Shown one piece after another: positions 8,222 to 16,942 of a DNA stretch of 29,386 bases. This DNA is from an uncultured Lachnobacterium sp. Lineage in GTDB: Bacteria; Bacillota; Clostridia; Lachnospirales; Lachnospiraceae. Numbering within the stretch: the first letter of the stretch is position 1; each line of letters starts with the position of its first letter. Location of the stretch: the NCBI GenBank assembly GCA_900549895.1, contig URQG01000004.1:1-29386 (forward strand), in the 5' to 3' direction. The position numbers were made by a program, and so were the translations under genes. Under the pieces are notes generated by a model. It searched no databases. It was not told the DNA's origin and saw only the letters and a list, made by a program, of their open reading frames with translations.

Positions 8222-8232
8222 CAATTCAAAAG

Positions 8233-8264
8233 ATGCCGCATATTTCAATATACGGCATTTTTTT
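8233..8264 (+). terminator. Terminator after the HD-GYP gene
   Basis: ATGCCG...CGGCAT with an inner ATAT/ATAT pairing, followed by seven T, 12 bases after the stop codon. Confidence 0.85.
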
Positions 8265-8273
8265 ATAAAACAA

Positions 8274-8294
8274 GGGATGTCGTACCGACATCCC
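8274..8294 (-). terminator. Terminator after murA
   Basis: GGGATGTCG (8274-8282) and CGACATCCC (8286-8294) form a 9-bp stem with a three-base loop. On the minus strand a T-rich tract follows (TTGTTTTAT). The plus side also has T5 nearby, so it may work in both directions between the convergent genes. Confidence 0.75.
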
Positions 8295-8311
8295 TGACTT
8301 TTTCCTGTCAT

Positions 8312-9604
8312 CTATGAAACTTTCAAGATAAACTTTTGCAATTCTTTCTCATCGCTGACCTTCTCGATCTGTGCTCCGATTCCTCTGAGTTTACGCTCAA
8401 ACTCCTCATAGCCACGCTCGATGTAATAGATATCATCAATAACGGTAATTCCGTCTGCAACAAGTCCTGCGATTACAAGAGCAGCTCCTGCTCTAAGGTC
8501 CGGCGCATTCACATGCGCCCCGGTATATTGATGCACGCCGTTGATGATCGCGATATTGCTCTCAACCTTAATGTTCGCACCCATGCGGGTGAGTTCGTCA
8601 ACATACTTAAAACGATTCTCAAAGATACTCTCTGTCACGGTGCTTGTTCCTTCTGCAATGCCAAGAAGTACTGCCATCTGTGGCTGCATATCCGTCGGGA
8701 ATCCAGGATACGGAAGTGTGGTTACCTGTGTGTGGTGAAGCTTTCCGTTCGAAATAATACGGACCGCATCATCGAACTCTTTCACCTTACATCCGGCCTC
8801 AACAAGCTTGGCAGTCGTAGCTTCAAGATGCTTCGGGATCACATTCTTGACAAGTACATCCCCTCCGGTTGCTGCAACCGCAAACATAAATGTTCCTGCT
8901 TCAATCTGGTCCGGAATAATGGAATACTCGGTCTTATGAAGCTTCTCAACGCCGACGATACGAATGACATCGGTTCCCGCTCCACGAATATTGGCTCCCA
9001 TACTGTTGAGGAAGTTTGCCACATCCACAACATGCGGTTCTTTCGCCGCATTCTCAATGACCGTTTTGCCTTCCGCCATAGCAGCAGCCATCATAATATT
9101 GATTGTAGCTCCTACGGACACTTTATCCAGATAAATATGTGTTCCGCTTAATTTCTCAGCCTCTGCTACAACAAGTCCATGTGCGATATCTACTGTCGCT
9201 CCCATGGCACGGAATCCTTTCATATGCAGATCGATCGGACGACTTCCGATGTCGCATCCGCCCGGAAGTGCCACCTGTGCTTTCTTATACTTTCCAAGCA
9301 AAGCACCAATCAAATAATACGATGCACGGATTCTGCGGATAAAAGCGTTATCCACATTGACATCACGGATAAACGATCCGTTGATTTTGACTTTATGCGC
9401 ATTAATGCGTTCCACTCTGGCTCCGATTTCTGCGATTGCCTGCAGCAGAACATTGATATCTCTGACATTTGGTAAATTCTCTATTGTAACGGTCTCATCG
9501 GTCATAATGGAGGCTGCAAGAATTGCAAGTGCCGCATTCTTTGCACCACCAATCTCAACCTCACCATTCAGCGGATTACCGCCTTTGATCACGTACTGTT
9601 CCAT
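8312..9604 (-). CDS. murA: UDP-N-acetylglucosamine 1-carboxyvinyltransferase
   Basis: 430 residues. MurA transfers enolpyruvate from PEP to UDP-GlcNAc, the first committed step of peptidoglycan synthesis. The N-terminus has the conserved GGNPLNGEVEIGGAKNAAL. The catalytic loop LPGGCDIGSRPIDLH keeps the active-site Cys (Cys117), so fosfomycin sensitivity of the enzyme is expected. The length is standard. GAGGTGAG precedes the ATG. It lies 37 bases after the shikimate-kinase-like gene; a TATAAT at 9641-9636 without a recognisable -35 could be a weak internal promoter. Confidence 0.97.
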   Translation of the reverse strand: MEQYVIKGGNPLNGEVEIGGAKNAALAILAASIMTDETVTIENLPNVRDINVLLQAIAEIGARVERINAHKVKINGSFIRDVNVDNAFIRRIRASYYLIGALLGKYKKAQVALPGGCDIGSRPIDLHMKGFRAMGATVDIAHGLVVAEAEKLSGTHIYLDKVSVGATINIMMAAAMAEGKTVIENAAKEPHVVDVANFLNSMGANIRGAGTDVIRIVGVEKLHKTEYSIIPDQIEAGTFMFAVAATGGDVLVKNVIPKHLEATTAKLVEAGCKVKEFDDAVRIISNGKLHHTQVTTLPYPGFPTDMQPQMAVLLGIAEGTSTVTESIFENRFKYVDELTRMGANIKVESNIAIINGVHQYTGAHVNAPDLRAGAALVIAGLVADGITVIDDIYYIERGYEEFERKLRGIGAQIEKVSDEKELQKFILKVS

Positions 9605-9641
9605 ATCTCACCTCAAAAATGAAATGCCCCTACTAATTATA

Positions 9642-10172
9642 CTATTCGTTAGTTTCATGTTTGTTATTCATCAAATTCAATTTCTCTATCACCTGATCGA
9701 CTGTCTGTTCTACGCCAAGCCCCGTCTCACAAATACAAATGTCTGCATATTTTTCATAGAGCGGAGTGCGCTCCTCGTACAGATCACAGAGTGTCTGACC
9801 GTCCTTTAGGACAACGCCTCTTCCTTTGATGTCCGCCAGCCTCTTTGCCAGCGCCGGATACGGCACCTGTAAATAGATCACCGTTCCGATACTGCCGAGA
9901 TGTTCCATTGCTTCCCGGCCATACACAACACTGCCACCGGTCGCAATAATCGCGTGCTTTGCCTCGATCGACGCATTCACACGGTTCTCAACTTCAATAA
10001 ATCCCTGCGTACCTTCCTGCTCAATAATCTCGCACAGAAGTCTTCCTTCCTGTTCCTGAATCACAAGGTCCGCATCAATAAATTGATATCCAAGCACTTT
10101 GGCAAGGATAACGCCGACGGTGCTCTTACCCACCCCCGGCATTCCAATTAAAACAATATTATCTTTCAACAT
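9642..10172 (-). CDS. Shikimate-kinase-like P-loop kinase
   Basis: 176 residues with the shikimate kinase fold: Walker A GMPGVGKS (10-17), the DAD motif (Asp33, Asp35), ATGGS (77-81), a lid segment KGRGVVL (117-122) and ERTPLY (134-139). Two usual features differ. The shikimate-contacting Arg of the FRxxE motif is Ile here (FIEVE, 58-62), and GGG is GGS. It may be a divergent AroK, or a paralogue with another small-molecule substrate, so I give no symbol. The ATG overlaps the TAA of the upstream lipoprotein gene by one base (TAATG), so translation is probably coupled. The last residues are polar and variable. Confidence 0.85.
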   Translation of the reverse strand: MLKDNIVLIGMPGVGKSTVGVILAKVLGYQFIDADLVIQEQEGRLLCEIIEQEGTQGFIEVENRVNASIEAKHAIIATGGSVVYGREAMEHLGSIGTVIYLQVPYPALAKRLADIKGRGVVLKDGQTLCDLYEERTPLYEKYADICICETGLGVEQTVDQVIEKLNLMNNKHETNE

Positions 10173-11227
10173 TATTGTGTGCTCTCTACGGTCTCAGTAC
10201 TTGGTGTACTCTCAGTATTCTCTGTAGATGCATTCGGATCCTGATGCGTAAGGGAGTTCTTAAATTCAATTTTCTTGATAGCACTCTCGTCTACCTTCCA
10301 GCCATCACCTTCCTGCCAGCCGCTCAAAACTTTCTGATACAGATCGTCCTTGCGCTGGTTGATGATAGAGGTACGGTTCTTCTCCGTTGCATCCTTATCG
10401 GTATCGCTGTCGATACGCACAAAGTATGCATTACTGTCTGTCTCGATCAATCCGGAAGTCTCACCCTCCTTCAGACCATCCAATGCCTTCTTAACCTCTT
10501 CATCAAGTGTATCATTATCGGCATCATATGTGCCGGTTGTTACCTTCTGACCATTGTCCTCAGCAACTTTGTCTAATGTAGCACCATCTTCTTTCAGTGC
10601 TGCTTCCATCTTCTTTGCGATCTCTTTATTCTTTGCCGCGTCATCACTACCCTCGCTGATGTCAAGTGTCACCATACTATAAGCACGCATGTTGGCCTCT
10701 TCATCCGATACATTGGTATCCACATCCGCTTCGATCGCGGTCTTCATTTTTGCTTTTACCGTATATAAAGTCAGGACTTCTTCGACAATATCCTGCGTTG
10801 CTCCCATCTCATTTAACGCTTCCTGAGAGTTTGCCTCCATAAACTTGTCGGCGGCTTCTTGGATTGCAGCCTTGTCATCATCCGTAATCTTAACATTGTA
10901 ATCACTCATATGCTGCTGCAGAGTGTACATCTCATGCAGCTCTTCGAGTGCCTGCTGCTTCGTACTGTCTTCCAGTGTTGTTCCGTTGCCGGACAGATCC
11001 TTATCCCAGATGTTATCTGTGGATCCCGAAGCACTTCCAAGATACATCTTGTACAGGTCCTCCATAGAAGCCTGTTCAAAACGACACAGGAAATTAGCAA
11101 CTCCCATGGTCACTGTCTGCTTCTTCATAGTTGCTGCCGTCGCGTTCTTATTTATACCACATCCGGTAAGTGCGGATGTGCAAAGGGCACCTGCCAAAAT
11201 AAGTGCCATTACCTTCTTTGCCTTCAT
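10172..11227 (-). CDS. Lipoprotein with SurA/PrsA-like foldase architecture
   Basis: 351 residues. A lipoprotein signal peptide (1-22) ends in the lipobox LTGC with Cys23, so the mature protein should be anchored outside the membrane. A helical region rich in Asp, Glu and Ala follows. A parvulin-like segment (about 175-285) contains LKEGETSGLIETDSNAYFVR, which resembles the end of rotamase domains in PrsA. The C-terminus is a Ser/Thr/Glu tail. It is probably a secretion chaperone; proline isomerase activity is uncertain because the catalytic motifs are weak. AGGAGG precedes the ATG. It follows mfd, a common neighbourhood for such foldases, but has a strong promoter of its own. Confidence 0.82.
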   Translation of the reverse strand: MKAKKVMALILAGALCTSALTGCGINKNATAATMKKQTVTMGVANFLCRFEQASMEDLYKMYLGSASGSTDNIWDKDLSGNGTTLEDSTKQQALEELHEMYTLQQHMSDYNVKITDDDKAAIQEAADKFMEANSQEALNEMGATQDIVEEVLTLYTVKAKMKTAIEADVDTNVSDEEANMRAYSMVTLDISEGSDDAAKNKEIAKKMEAALKEDGATLDKVAEDNGQKVTTGTYDADNDTLDEEVKKALDGLKEGETSGLIETDSNAYFVRIDSDTDKDATEKNRTSIINQRKDDLYQKVLSGWQEGDGWKVDESAIKKIEFKNSLTHQDPNASTENTESTPSTETVESTQ

Positions 11228-11270
11228 AATTCCTCCTAAGTAAACTCTACCTTAGAGCATTTGCTCATAT

Positions 11271-11299
11271 ATTATAGTGCTTTTTTTTTCAACTATCAA
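11271..11299 (-). promoter_or_regulatory. Sigma-A promoter of the lipoprotein gene
   Basis: Minus strand TTGATA (11299-11294), 17-base spacer containing nine A, and perfect TATAAT (11276-11271). It lies between mfd and the lipoprotein gene. Just downstream, GAGCAAATGCTC (11268-11257) is a 12-base inverted repeat that could be an operator or a 5' hairpin. Confidence 0.85.
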
Positions 11300-11305
11300 G
11301 AGTTT

Positions 11306-14300
11306 TTATGCATTTTCCGCGCACAGGAACGACTTCATACTTTCCAGCAGCTGTTTCAACACGTCTAAAATATCCTTCACCGCTTCTCTCGAATTTACCT
11401 TAAGAGCATACGTGAAATACGGATTTTGCGCGTCTGCGGTAAATTTGAGGGCCGGCGCACACGCCGCGATCAGTTCCGGAATCTTTGACGGATCAATGGC
11501 CGCCTTCTCATACATGGTAAGTTTTAGAAATTCGTCTTTTTGCACGATTTCCTTAATATATATCTTGTGTGCAAAAGCCTTAAGCCGCGCGATCACGATC
11601 AGATTCTGTACCGATTTCGGAGGTTCTCCGAAACGGTCGATCAACTCTTCCAGCATTTCCTCCGCTTCCTCATCCGTCTCAATCCCTGCAATACGCTTGT
11701 AAATATCAAGTTTCTGTGCCTCGTTTGCAATGTATGCTGCCGGAATAAAAGCATCCGTCCGGATGTCGACCGAGGTATCAAAGTCCGCCTCCGGTGCATC
11801 ACCTTTCGCCTCTTTGACCGCCTCATGAAGCATCTTACAATACAGATCATAACCAACAGCTTCCATATGACCGCTCTGCTCAGCACCAAGCAGATTTCCC
11901 GCACCACGAATCTCCAGATCACGCATTGCGATCTTGAATCCGCTTCCGAGATCTGAATATTCCTTGATTGCAGCAAGACGTTTCTCCGCTACTTCCTTGA
12001 GCATCTTATTTCTGCGATACATCAGGAATGCATATGCGGTACGGTTTGATCGTCCGACACGGCCACGGAGCTGGTAAAGTTGCGAAAGCCCCATATTGTC
12101 TGCATCATGAATGATCATTGTATTTACGTTTGAGATATCAAGTCCCGTTTCAATGATCGTTGTTGAAACAAGTACATCAATCTCGCCGTTGATAAAGCGA
12201 TACATGATATCCTCGAGCTGTTTTTCAGGCATCTGTCCGTGTGCAAAAGCCACGTTTGCTTCCGGAACAAGTGCCTGGATCTTTGTCGTTACTTCATCAA
12301 TATCCTTAACCTTATTGTATACATAGTAGACCTGTCCCTGCCGTGCCAGTTCTCGTGAGATTGCCTCCCGGACGAGTTCCTCATTGTACTCCATTACATA
12401 AGTCTGGATCGGCACACGATCCATCGGTGGTTCTTCGAGTACGCTCATATCCCGTATCCCGATCAAGCTCATATGAAGCGTTCTCGGAATCGGAGTTGCA
12501 GTCAAGGTCAGCACATCCACGTTCGTCTTCAGCTGTTTGATCTTCTCCTTGTGCGCCACGCCAAAACGCTGCTCCTCATCCACGATCAGAAGGCCGAGAT
12601 CTTTAAACTGCACATCTTTTGAGAGGATACGATGGGTTCCCACAATAATGTCCACCTGTCCCTTGCGCAGATCCTCAATCGATTTCTTCTGCTCAGCAGC
12701 CGTACGAAAACGGCATAACAGATCAACCCGTACCGGGAAATCCTTCATTCTCTGCGAAAATGTATTATAGATCTGCTGTGCAAGAATGGTGGTCGGAGCA
12801 AGATAGGCAACCTGCTTGTTCTCCTGTACCGCCTTAAACGCCGCACGGATTGCAATCTCCGTCTTGCCGTATCCAACGTCACCACAGATCAGGCGATCCA
12901 TGATCTTGTGGCTCTCCATATCTTTCTTGGTCGCCTCGATTGCAAGTACCTGATCCTCTGTTTCTTCAAATGGGAACAATTCTTCAAATTCTCTCTGCCA
13001 AACGGTATCCGGTCCATAAACGTACCCGTTCTGCTCCTCTCTCGCCGCATATAGTTTTACAAGATCCTGTGCAATCTCCCTGACCGCTCCACGGACTTTT
13101 GTCTTGGTTCTTCCCCATTCCTGTCCGCCGAGCTTGTTCAGTTTCGGCTTTCGTGCATCCTTGCCCGCGTATTTCTGGATCAGTTCCAGCTGCGTTGCAA
13201 GAATGTAGAGATTAGAGCCTCCCGCGTATTCGATTTTAATATAGTCTTTGACTTTGTGGTCAACCTCGATCTTCTCGATTCCTCTATAGACTCCGAGTCC
13301 GTGATTCTCATGAACCACATAATCTCCGATGTTGAGCGCGGTAAAACTTTGAATCTTTTCTCCTTCATACGTGCGGTGGCGCTTTTTCTTCTTGCGCTCC
13401 GCGCCAAAGATGTCCGTCTCCGTGATGACTGCGAACTGCAGAATCGGATATTCATAGCCCTTATGCACCTTACCGTAGCAGACCATAATCTGTCCCGGCA
13501 AAAGCTCGTGATCATAGTCATCCGTATAAAAGCAGTTCAGCCCCTCATTCATAATATCCTCGGCAAGCCGCGCTGCACGCGTCTTCGAACCGGACAACAA
13601 AATGATGCGGTAACTGTTCTTTTTATAATGCTGCAGATCTTTGATCAGCAGTTCAAAACTGTTGTTGTACGCATTTACACTCTTAACGTGGATACCATAC
13701 TGCCCGTTGGACTTCAGTCCGTTTGTTTTGACATCAAGTGCGGCCACCGCAATACACGAATATCGTTCGAGCCTGCCCATCACTTCTTTCAGTCCAAAGA
13801 GTTCCTTCATCTGCCCCAGCAGAATATAGCCTTTTTCCAGCCTCTGCTTCATGCTCTCCGCGAACTCGACCTCTGTCTGCCTGCCACGTTCCACACAACG
13901 ACTCAGTTCATCAAAAAACAGATAGCTGTCGGAAGGATCAAGATAATCCAAAAGCCCCACACGCTCGTTACAGAAGTATGATAAAAAAGCGTCCATTCCG
14001 GCAGTTACCGATAATTCTCCCCACTCTTCCGCAAGTTCCTGTGCCATAGACAATGCCCGGTGTGCCTCTTCGGTCTTCATCTCCTTTTTTAATTTGGCAG
14101 AAAATGATTTTGCCTCCTTTAAAAAATGTTCAATGCCGACCTGTTTCTGCTCATCATCAAGCACCAGTTCGCACGCCGGATAGATAACCAGTTCATCCAG
14201 ATTTTCAATCGATTTCTGGCTTTCCACATCAAACGAACGGATCGTATCGACCTCGTCACCCCACATCTCGATGCGGACCGGATTGTCCTCCGTCAATGGA

Positions 14301-14839
14301 AATACATCTAAAATTCCACCACGAAGCGCAAACTGTCCCATGGTATCAACCTGGTATTCCTTTTCATATCCCATCCGAACAAGGCACTTCACAAGTTCGT
14401 CAAGAACAACGGTATCCCCCGGCTCGATGCGCTGGATACTGTCCCAGAGGGTCTGTGGCGGTGCCATAGTATTCATGAGCGCATCAAATGTCGTAATCAC
14501 CGTAACCTCCTGCTGTTCATGAATCGCACGAAGCGCACGGATGCGCTCTGCCGTCAGCAGATTACCGCGAATATCCGACTGATAAAACAGAACATCCTTG
14601 GCCGGATAATATACCGCATTCGGATCGAAAAACCGATAATCGTCATATAATTCTTTTGCCTTCTGCTCATGAAAAGTGACAATGACTTTATTTTTTCTGC
14701 CATTGCCAATTCCATAGATCATATGTGATTTCTGCGCATCGATACACCCGGTAATCGTAATCAGCCCCGGCTTTTGGGCCTCCTGCGTCATTTCCTCGAA
14801 TCCGCTCAGTTCCTGTAAGGGTTCTGTAAATGCTCTCAC
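11306..14839 (-). CDS. mfd: Transcription-repair coupling factor
   Basis: 1177 residues, a full-length Mfd. It removes stalled RNA polymerase at DNA lesions and recruits UvrA. In order: a UvrB-like N-terminal region (1-350); a CarD/TRCF RNA polymerase interaction domain (about 502-560, DYVVHENHGLGVYRGIEKI); a RecG-like translocase with Walker A GDVGYGKT (653-660) and Walker B DEEQRFG (754-760); and a C-terminal TRCF domain. The start codon is GTG at 14839, with AGGAGA 8 bases upstream. It lies 35 bases after pth, in the common pth-mfd order. Confidence 0.97.
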   Translation of the reverse strand: MRAFTEPLQELSGFEEMTQEAQKPGLITITGCIDAQKSHMIYGIGNGRKNKVIVTFHEQKAKELYDDYRFFDPNAVYYPAKDVLFYQSDIRGNLLTAERIRALRAIHEQQEVTVITTFDALMNTMAPPQTLWDSIQRIEPGDTVVLDELVKCLVRMGYEKEYQVDTMGQFALRGGILDVFPLTEDNPVRIEMWGDEVDTIRSFDVESQKSIENLDELVIYPACELVLDDEQKQVGIEHFLKEAKSFSAKLKKEMKTEEAHRALSMAQELAEEWGELSVTAGMDAFLSYFCNERVGLLDYLDPSDSYLFFDELSRCVERGRQTEVEFAESMKQRLEKGYILLGQMKELFGLKEVMGRLERYSCIAVAALDVKTNGLKSNGQYGIHVKSVNAYNNSFELLIKDLQHYKKNSYRIILLSGSKTRAARLAEDIMNEGLNCFYTDDYDHELLPGQIMVCYGKVHKGYEYPILQFAVITETDIFGAERKKKKRHRTYEGEKIQSFTALNIGDYVVHENHGLGVYRGIEKIEVDHKVKDYIKIEYAGGSNLYILATQLELIQKYAGKDARKPKLNKLGGQEWGRTKTKVRGAVREIAQDLVKLYAAREEQNGYVYGPDTVWQREFEELFPFEETEDQVLAIEATKKDMESHKIMDRLICGDVGYGKTEIAIRAAFKAVQENKQVAYLAPTTILAQQIYNTFSQRMKDFPVRVDLLCRFRTAAEQKKSIEDLRKGQVDIIVGTHRILSKDVQFKDLGLLIVDEEQRFGVAHKEKIKQLKTNVDVLTLTATPIPRTLHMSLIGIRDMSVLEEPPMDRVPIQTYVMEYNEELVREAISRELARQGQVYYVYNKVKDIDEVTTKIQALVPEANVAFAHGQMPEKQLEDIMYRFINGEIDVLVSTTIIETGLDISNVNTMIIHDADNMGLSQLYQLRGRVGRSNRTAYAFLMYRRNKMLKEVAEKRLAAIKEYSDLGSGFKIAMRDLEIRGAGNLLGAEQSGHMEAVGYDLYCKMLHEAVKEAKGDAPEADFDTSVDIRTDAFIPAAYIANEAQKLDIYKRIAGIETDEEAEEMLEELIDRFGEPPKSVQNLIVIARLKAFAHKIYIKEIVQKDEFLKLTMYEKAAIDPSKIPELIAACAPALKFTADAQNPYFTYALKVNSREAVKDILDVLKQLLESMKSFLCAENA

Positions 14840-14874
14840 TTTATTTCTCCTGCTTTATAAATATAATGTCGTTA

Positions 14875-15453
14875 CTATCTGTCCTGCTTTTTGGCGTTAA
14901 AACGATTCATCGCACCGTCCACATCGCCCTGCATCATCATGACTGCTGCACTGCATGCATCCTCTATCGCATCTTCAACCAGCGCACGATCCTCATTTGA
15001 GAACCGGCCAAGCACATGATCCGCCAGATCCCAGCCTTCCGGTTTCTCACCCACACCGACCTTGATACGCATAAAGTTCTGCGTTCCGCATCTTGCAATA
15101 ATGCTTTTGATACCATTATGCCCACCTGCACTGCCTTTTTTACGCACACGGATATTTCCGGGTGCAAGTGAGATATCGTCAAAGATCACGATCATCTCAT
15201 TTTCCGGATCAAGTTTATAGAAATTAATGATCTCCGCTACACTGTCTCCGCTTAAGTTCATATAGGTCAACGGCTTCGCAAGAAGCACCTTTGCCCCCTC
15301 GATCACACCGGATCCGCACATCGCTTTATGCTTGTGATCATTCAATGAAATATGATACTGATCCGCAAGCGCATCCACGGTGTCAAAGCCAATATTGTGT
15401 CTTGTTTTCTCGTACTTTTTATCCGGATTCCCCAGACCGACAATTAAAAACAT
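14875..15453 (-). CDS. pth: Peptidyl-tRNA hydrolase
   Basis: 192 residues. Pth releases peptides from prematurely dissociated peptidyl-tRNA. The N-terminus MFLIVGLGNPDKKYEKTRHN carries the family Asn and catalytic His19. Other conserved blocks are KPLTYMNLSG, FDDISLAPGNIRVRKKGS and AGGHNGIKSI. Length and motifs are standard. A ribosome binding site (AGGAG) lies upstream. It is transcribed towards mfd. Confidence 0.97.
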   Translation of the reverse strand: MFLIVGLGNPDKKYEKTRHNIGFDTVDALADQYHISLNDHKHKAMCGSGVIEGAKVLLAKPLTYMNLSGDSVAEIINFYKLDPENEMIVIFDDISLAPGNIRVRKKGSAGGHNGIKSIIARCGTQNFMRIKVGVGEKPEGWDLADHVLGRFSNEDRALVEDAIEDACSAAVMMMQGDVDGAMNRFNAKKQDR

Positions 15454-15482
15454 AGTAACTCTCCTACTCTTTCTTTTCGCTC

Positions 15483-15512
15483 AAAAGGGGCTATGGATTG
15501 CTCCACAGCCCC
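15483..15512 (-). terminator. Terminator after spoVG
   Basis: GGGGCT (15487-15492) pairs with AGCCCC (15507-15512) and TGG with CCA inside it, around a six-base loop. On the minus strand TTTT follows. It separates spoVG from pth. Confidence 0.78.
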
Positions 15513-15518
15513 GATTCT

Positions 15519-15788
15519 TTACTCTGCCGTCTCATGTAAGACTTCGTCGTACTTATCTAAGATCATCTTCTGTATCTTCTCTCTGGTTCCCGAATTGATC
15601 GGGTGTGCGATGTCACGGTATTCCCCGTCGCTCGCTTTGCGGCTCGGCATTGCAATAAACAAGCCTTTCTCGCCCTCTATGATCTTGATATCATGTACCA
15701 CGAATGCATCATCAATGGTGATGGATACCACGGCTTTCATTTTACCATCCTTGTCAACCTTTCGTATCCGGATATCTGTAATTTGCAT
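15519..15788 (-). CDS. spoVG: Septation/sporulation regulator SpoVG
   Basis: 89 residues from MQITDIRIRK, the family start. An in-frame ATG 27 bases upstream is rejected because GGGGG precedes the ATG at 15788 and the extra residues are not conserved. Family blocks are present (DDAFVVHDIKIIEG, GLFIAMPSRK, YRDIAHPI). SpoVG is a small nucleic-acid-binding regulator that affects septation, sporulation and cell-surface genes in Firmicutes. It lies 35 bases after glgD, so it may be co-transcribed with the glycogen genes, and is followed by a terminator. Confidence 0.96.
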   Translation of the reverse strand: MQITDIRIRKVDKDGKMKAVVSITIDDAFVVHDIKIIEGEKGLFIAMPSRKASDGEYRDIAHPINSGTREKIQKMILDKYDEVLHETAE

Positions 15789-15823
15789 ATGTACCCCCTT
15801 CTTCCAACGGAGCAACGCTCACA

Positions 15824-16942
15824 TTAAAGCATATATCTTTCATTGTTTTCAGACACAATGAGAACTCCGTTTTCCCCACAATAGTATGTATTTGCCTTCA
15901 ATGTTCCACGGCTCTCCACAATACAGTTTTCAATATGCGTATTGTCACCGATATAAGCATCATTGAGAATAATAGAATTCTTGATCACACAATTCTTTCC
16001 AATGAATACTTTCTTAAATAATACCGAATTTTCAACACGGCTGTTGATGATACATCCGCTGGAGATCAAACTGTTTTTAATTTCGGAACCGATATTGTAT
16101 TTAGCCGGCGGCAGATCATCGACCTTAGAGTAGATCTTTGGCTCCTGACGGAAGAAATAATTTCTGACATCCTGCTTTAAGAAATCCATATTGGTGCGAT
16201 AATAATCATCCACACTGGCAATATTGCTCCAATATTCCTTCATCTTATATCCGTAGATCCGCTTAATGTTCTTATAACGGATCAGTACATCGGCAACAAA
16301 GTCAAAGCGATTCTCCTCAGCGGATTTCTCGAGTATCTCGATCAGCTGTCTTCTCCGGATTACATATACTCCCGTAGAAATCGTGTTTGATTGTGCGATA
16401 ATCGGTTTTTCCTCGAATTCCACGATTCTGGAATCCTCGTTCATGCGTACAACACCAAAACGATTAATGTTGGCATCCGCCGGCATATCTTTGCACACAA
16501 CCGTAATATCCGCCTTCTTGGCGATATGGTAATCAAGTACCTTGTTGTAATCCATCTTGTATACGCAGTCACCACTTGAAATGATTACATACGGCTCATG
16601 GCGTCTCTTCAGAAAATCGATATTCTGGTACATTGCATCTGCTGTACCACGATACCAGTCACTGTTCTCTGCTGTAACGGTCGGTGTAAACAGGAACATG
16701 CCTCCCTGCTTACGTCCGAAATCCCACCACTTGGAAGAACTTAAGTGTTCGTTTAACGAACGGGCATTATACTGTGTCAGTACAGCCACTGTCTGAACAT
16801 GAGAGTTGCTCATATTACTTAATGCAAAATCAATGCATCGAAAACTTCCGCCTACCGGCATCGCAGGGATTGCACGCTTTCTGGACAATTCGCCCATGCG
16901 GTTGTTGTTGCCTCCGGCTAAAATAATTCCTACTGCTTTCAT
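15824..16942 (-). CDS. glgD: Glucose-1-phosphate adenylyltransferase, GlgD subunit
   Basis: 372 residues. It has the nucleotidyltransferase fold, but the N-terminal loop reads LAGGNNNRMGELS in place of the catalytic GGxGxRL, as is typical of the regulatory GlgD subunit. A left-handed beta-helix C-terminal domain is suggested by repeated I/V-G-x-x-x segments (for example SVLFKKVFIGKNCVIKNSII). GlgD partners GlgC to make ADP-glucose for glycogen. Its ATG overlaps the glgC stop by 4 bases, so translation is coupled. Confidence 0.95.
   Translation of the reverse strand: MKAVGIILAGGNNNRMGELSRKRAIPAMPVGGSFRCIDFALSNMSNSHVQTVAVLTQYNARSLNEHLSSSKWWDFGRKQGGMFLFTPTVTAENSDWYRGTADAMYQNIDFLKRRHEPYVIISSGDCVYKMDYNKVLDYHIAKKADITVVCKDMPADANINRFGVVRMNEDSRIVEFEEKPIIAQSNTISTGVYVIRRRQLIEILEKSAEENRFDFVADVLIRYKNIKRIYGYKMKEYWSNIASVDDYYRTNMDFLKQDVRNYFFRQEPKIYSKVDDLPPAKYNIGSEIKNSLISSGCIINSRVENSVLFKKVFIGKNCVIKNSIILNDAYIGDNTHIENCIVESRGTLKANTYYCGENGVLIVSENNERYML

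Noticed and set aside
13256..13981. 241-codon plus-strand frame opposite mfd
   Set aside because: It is antisense to conserved mfd sequence and has no start signals or recognisable motif.
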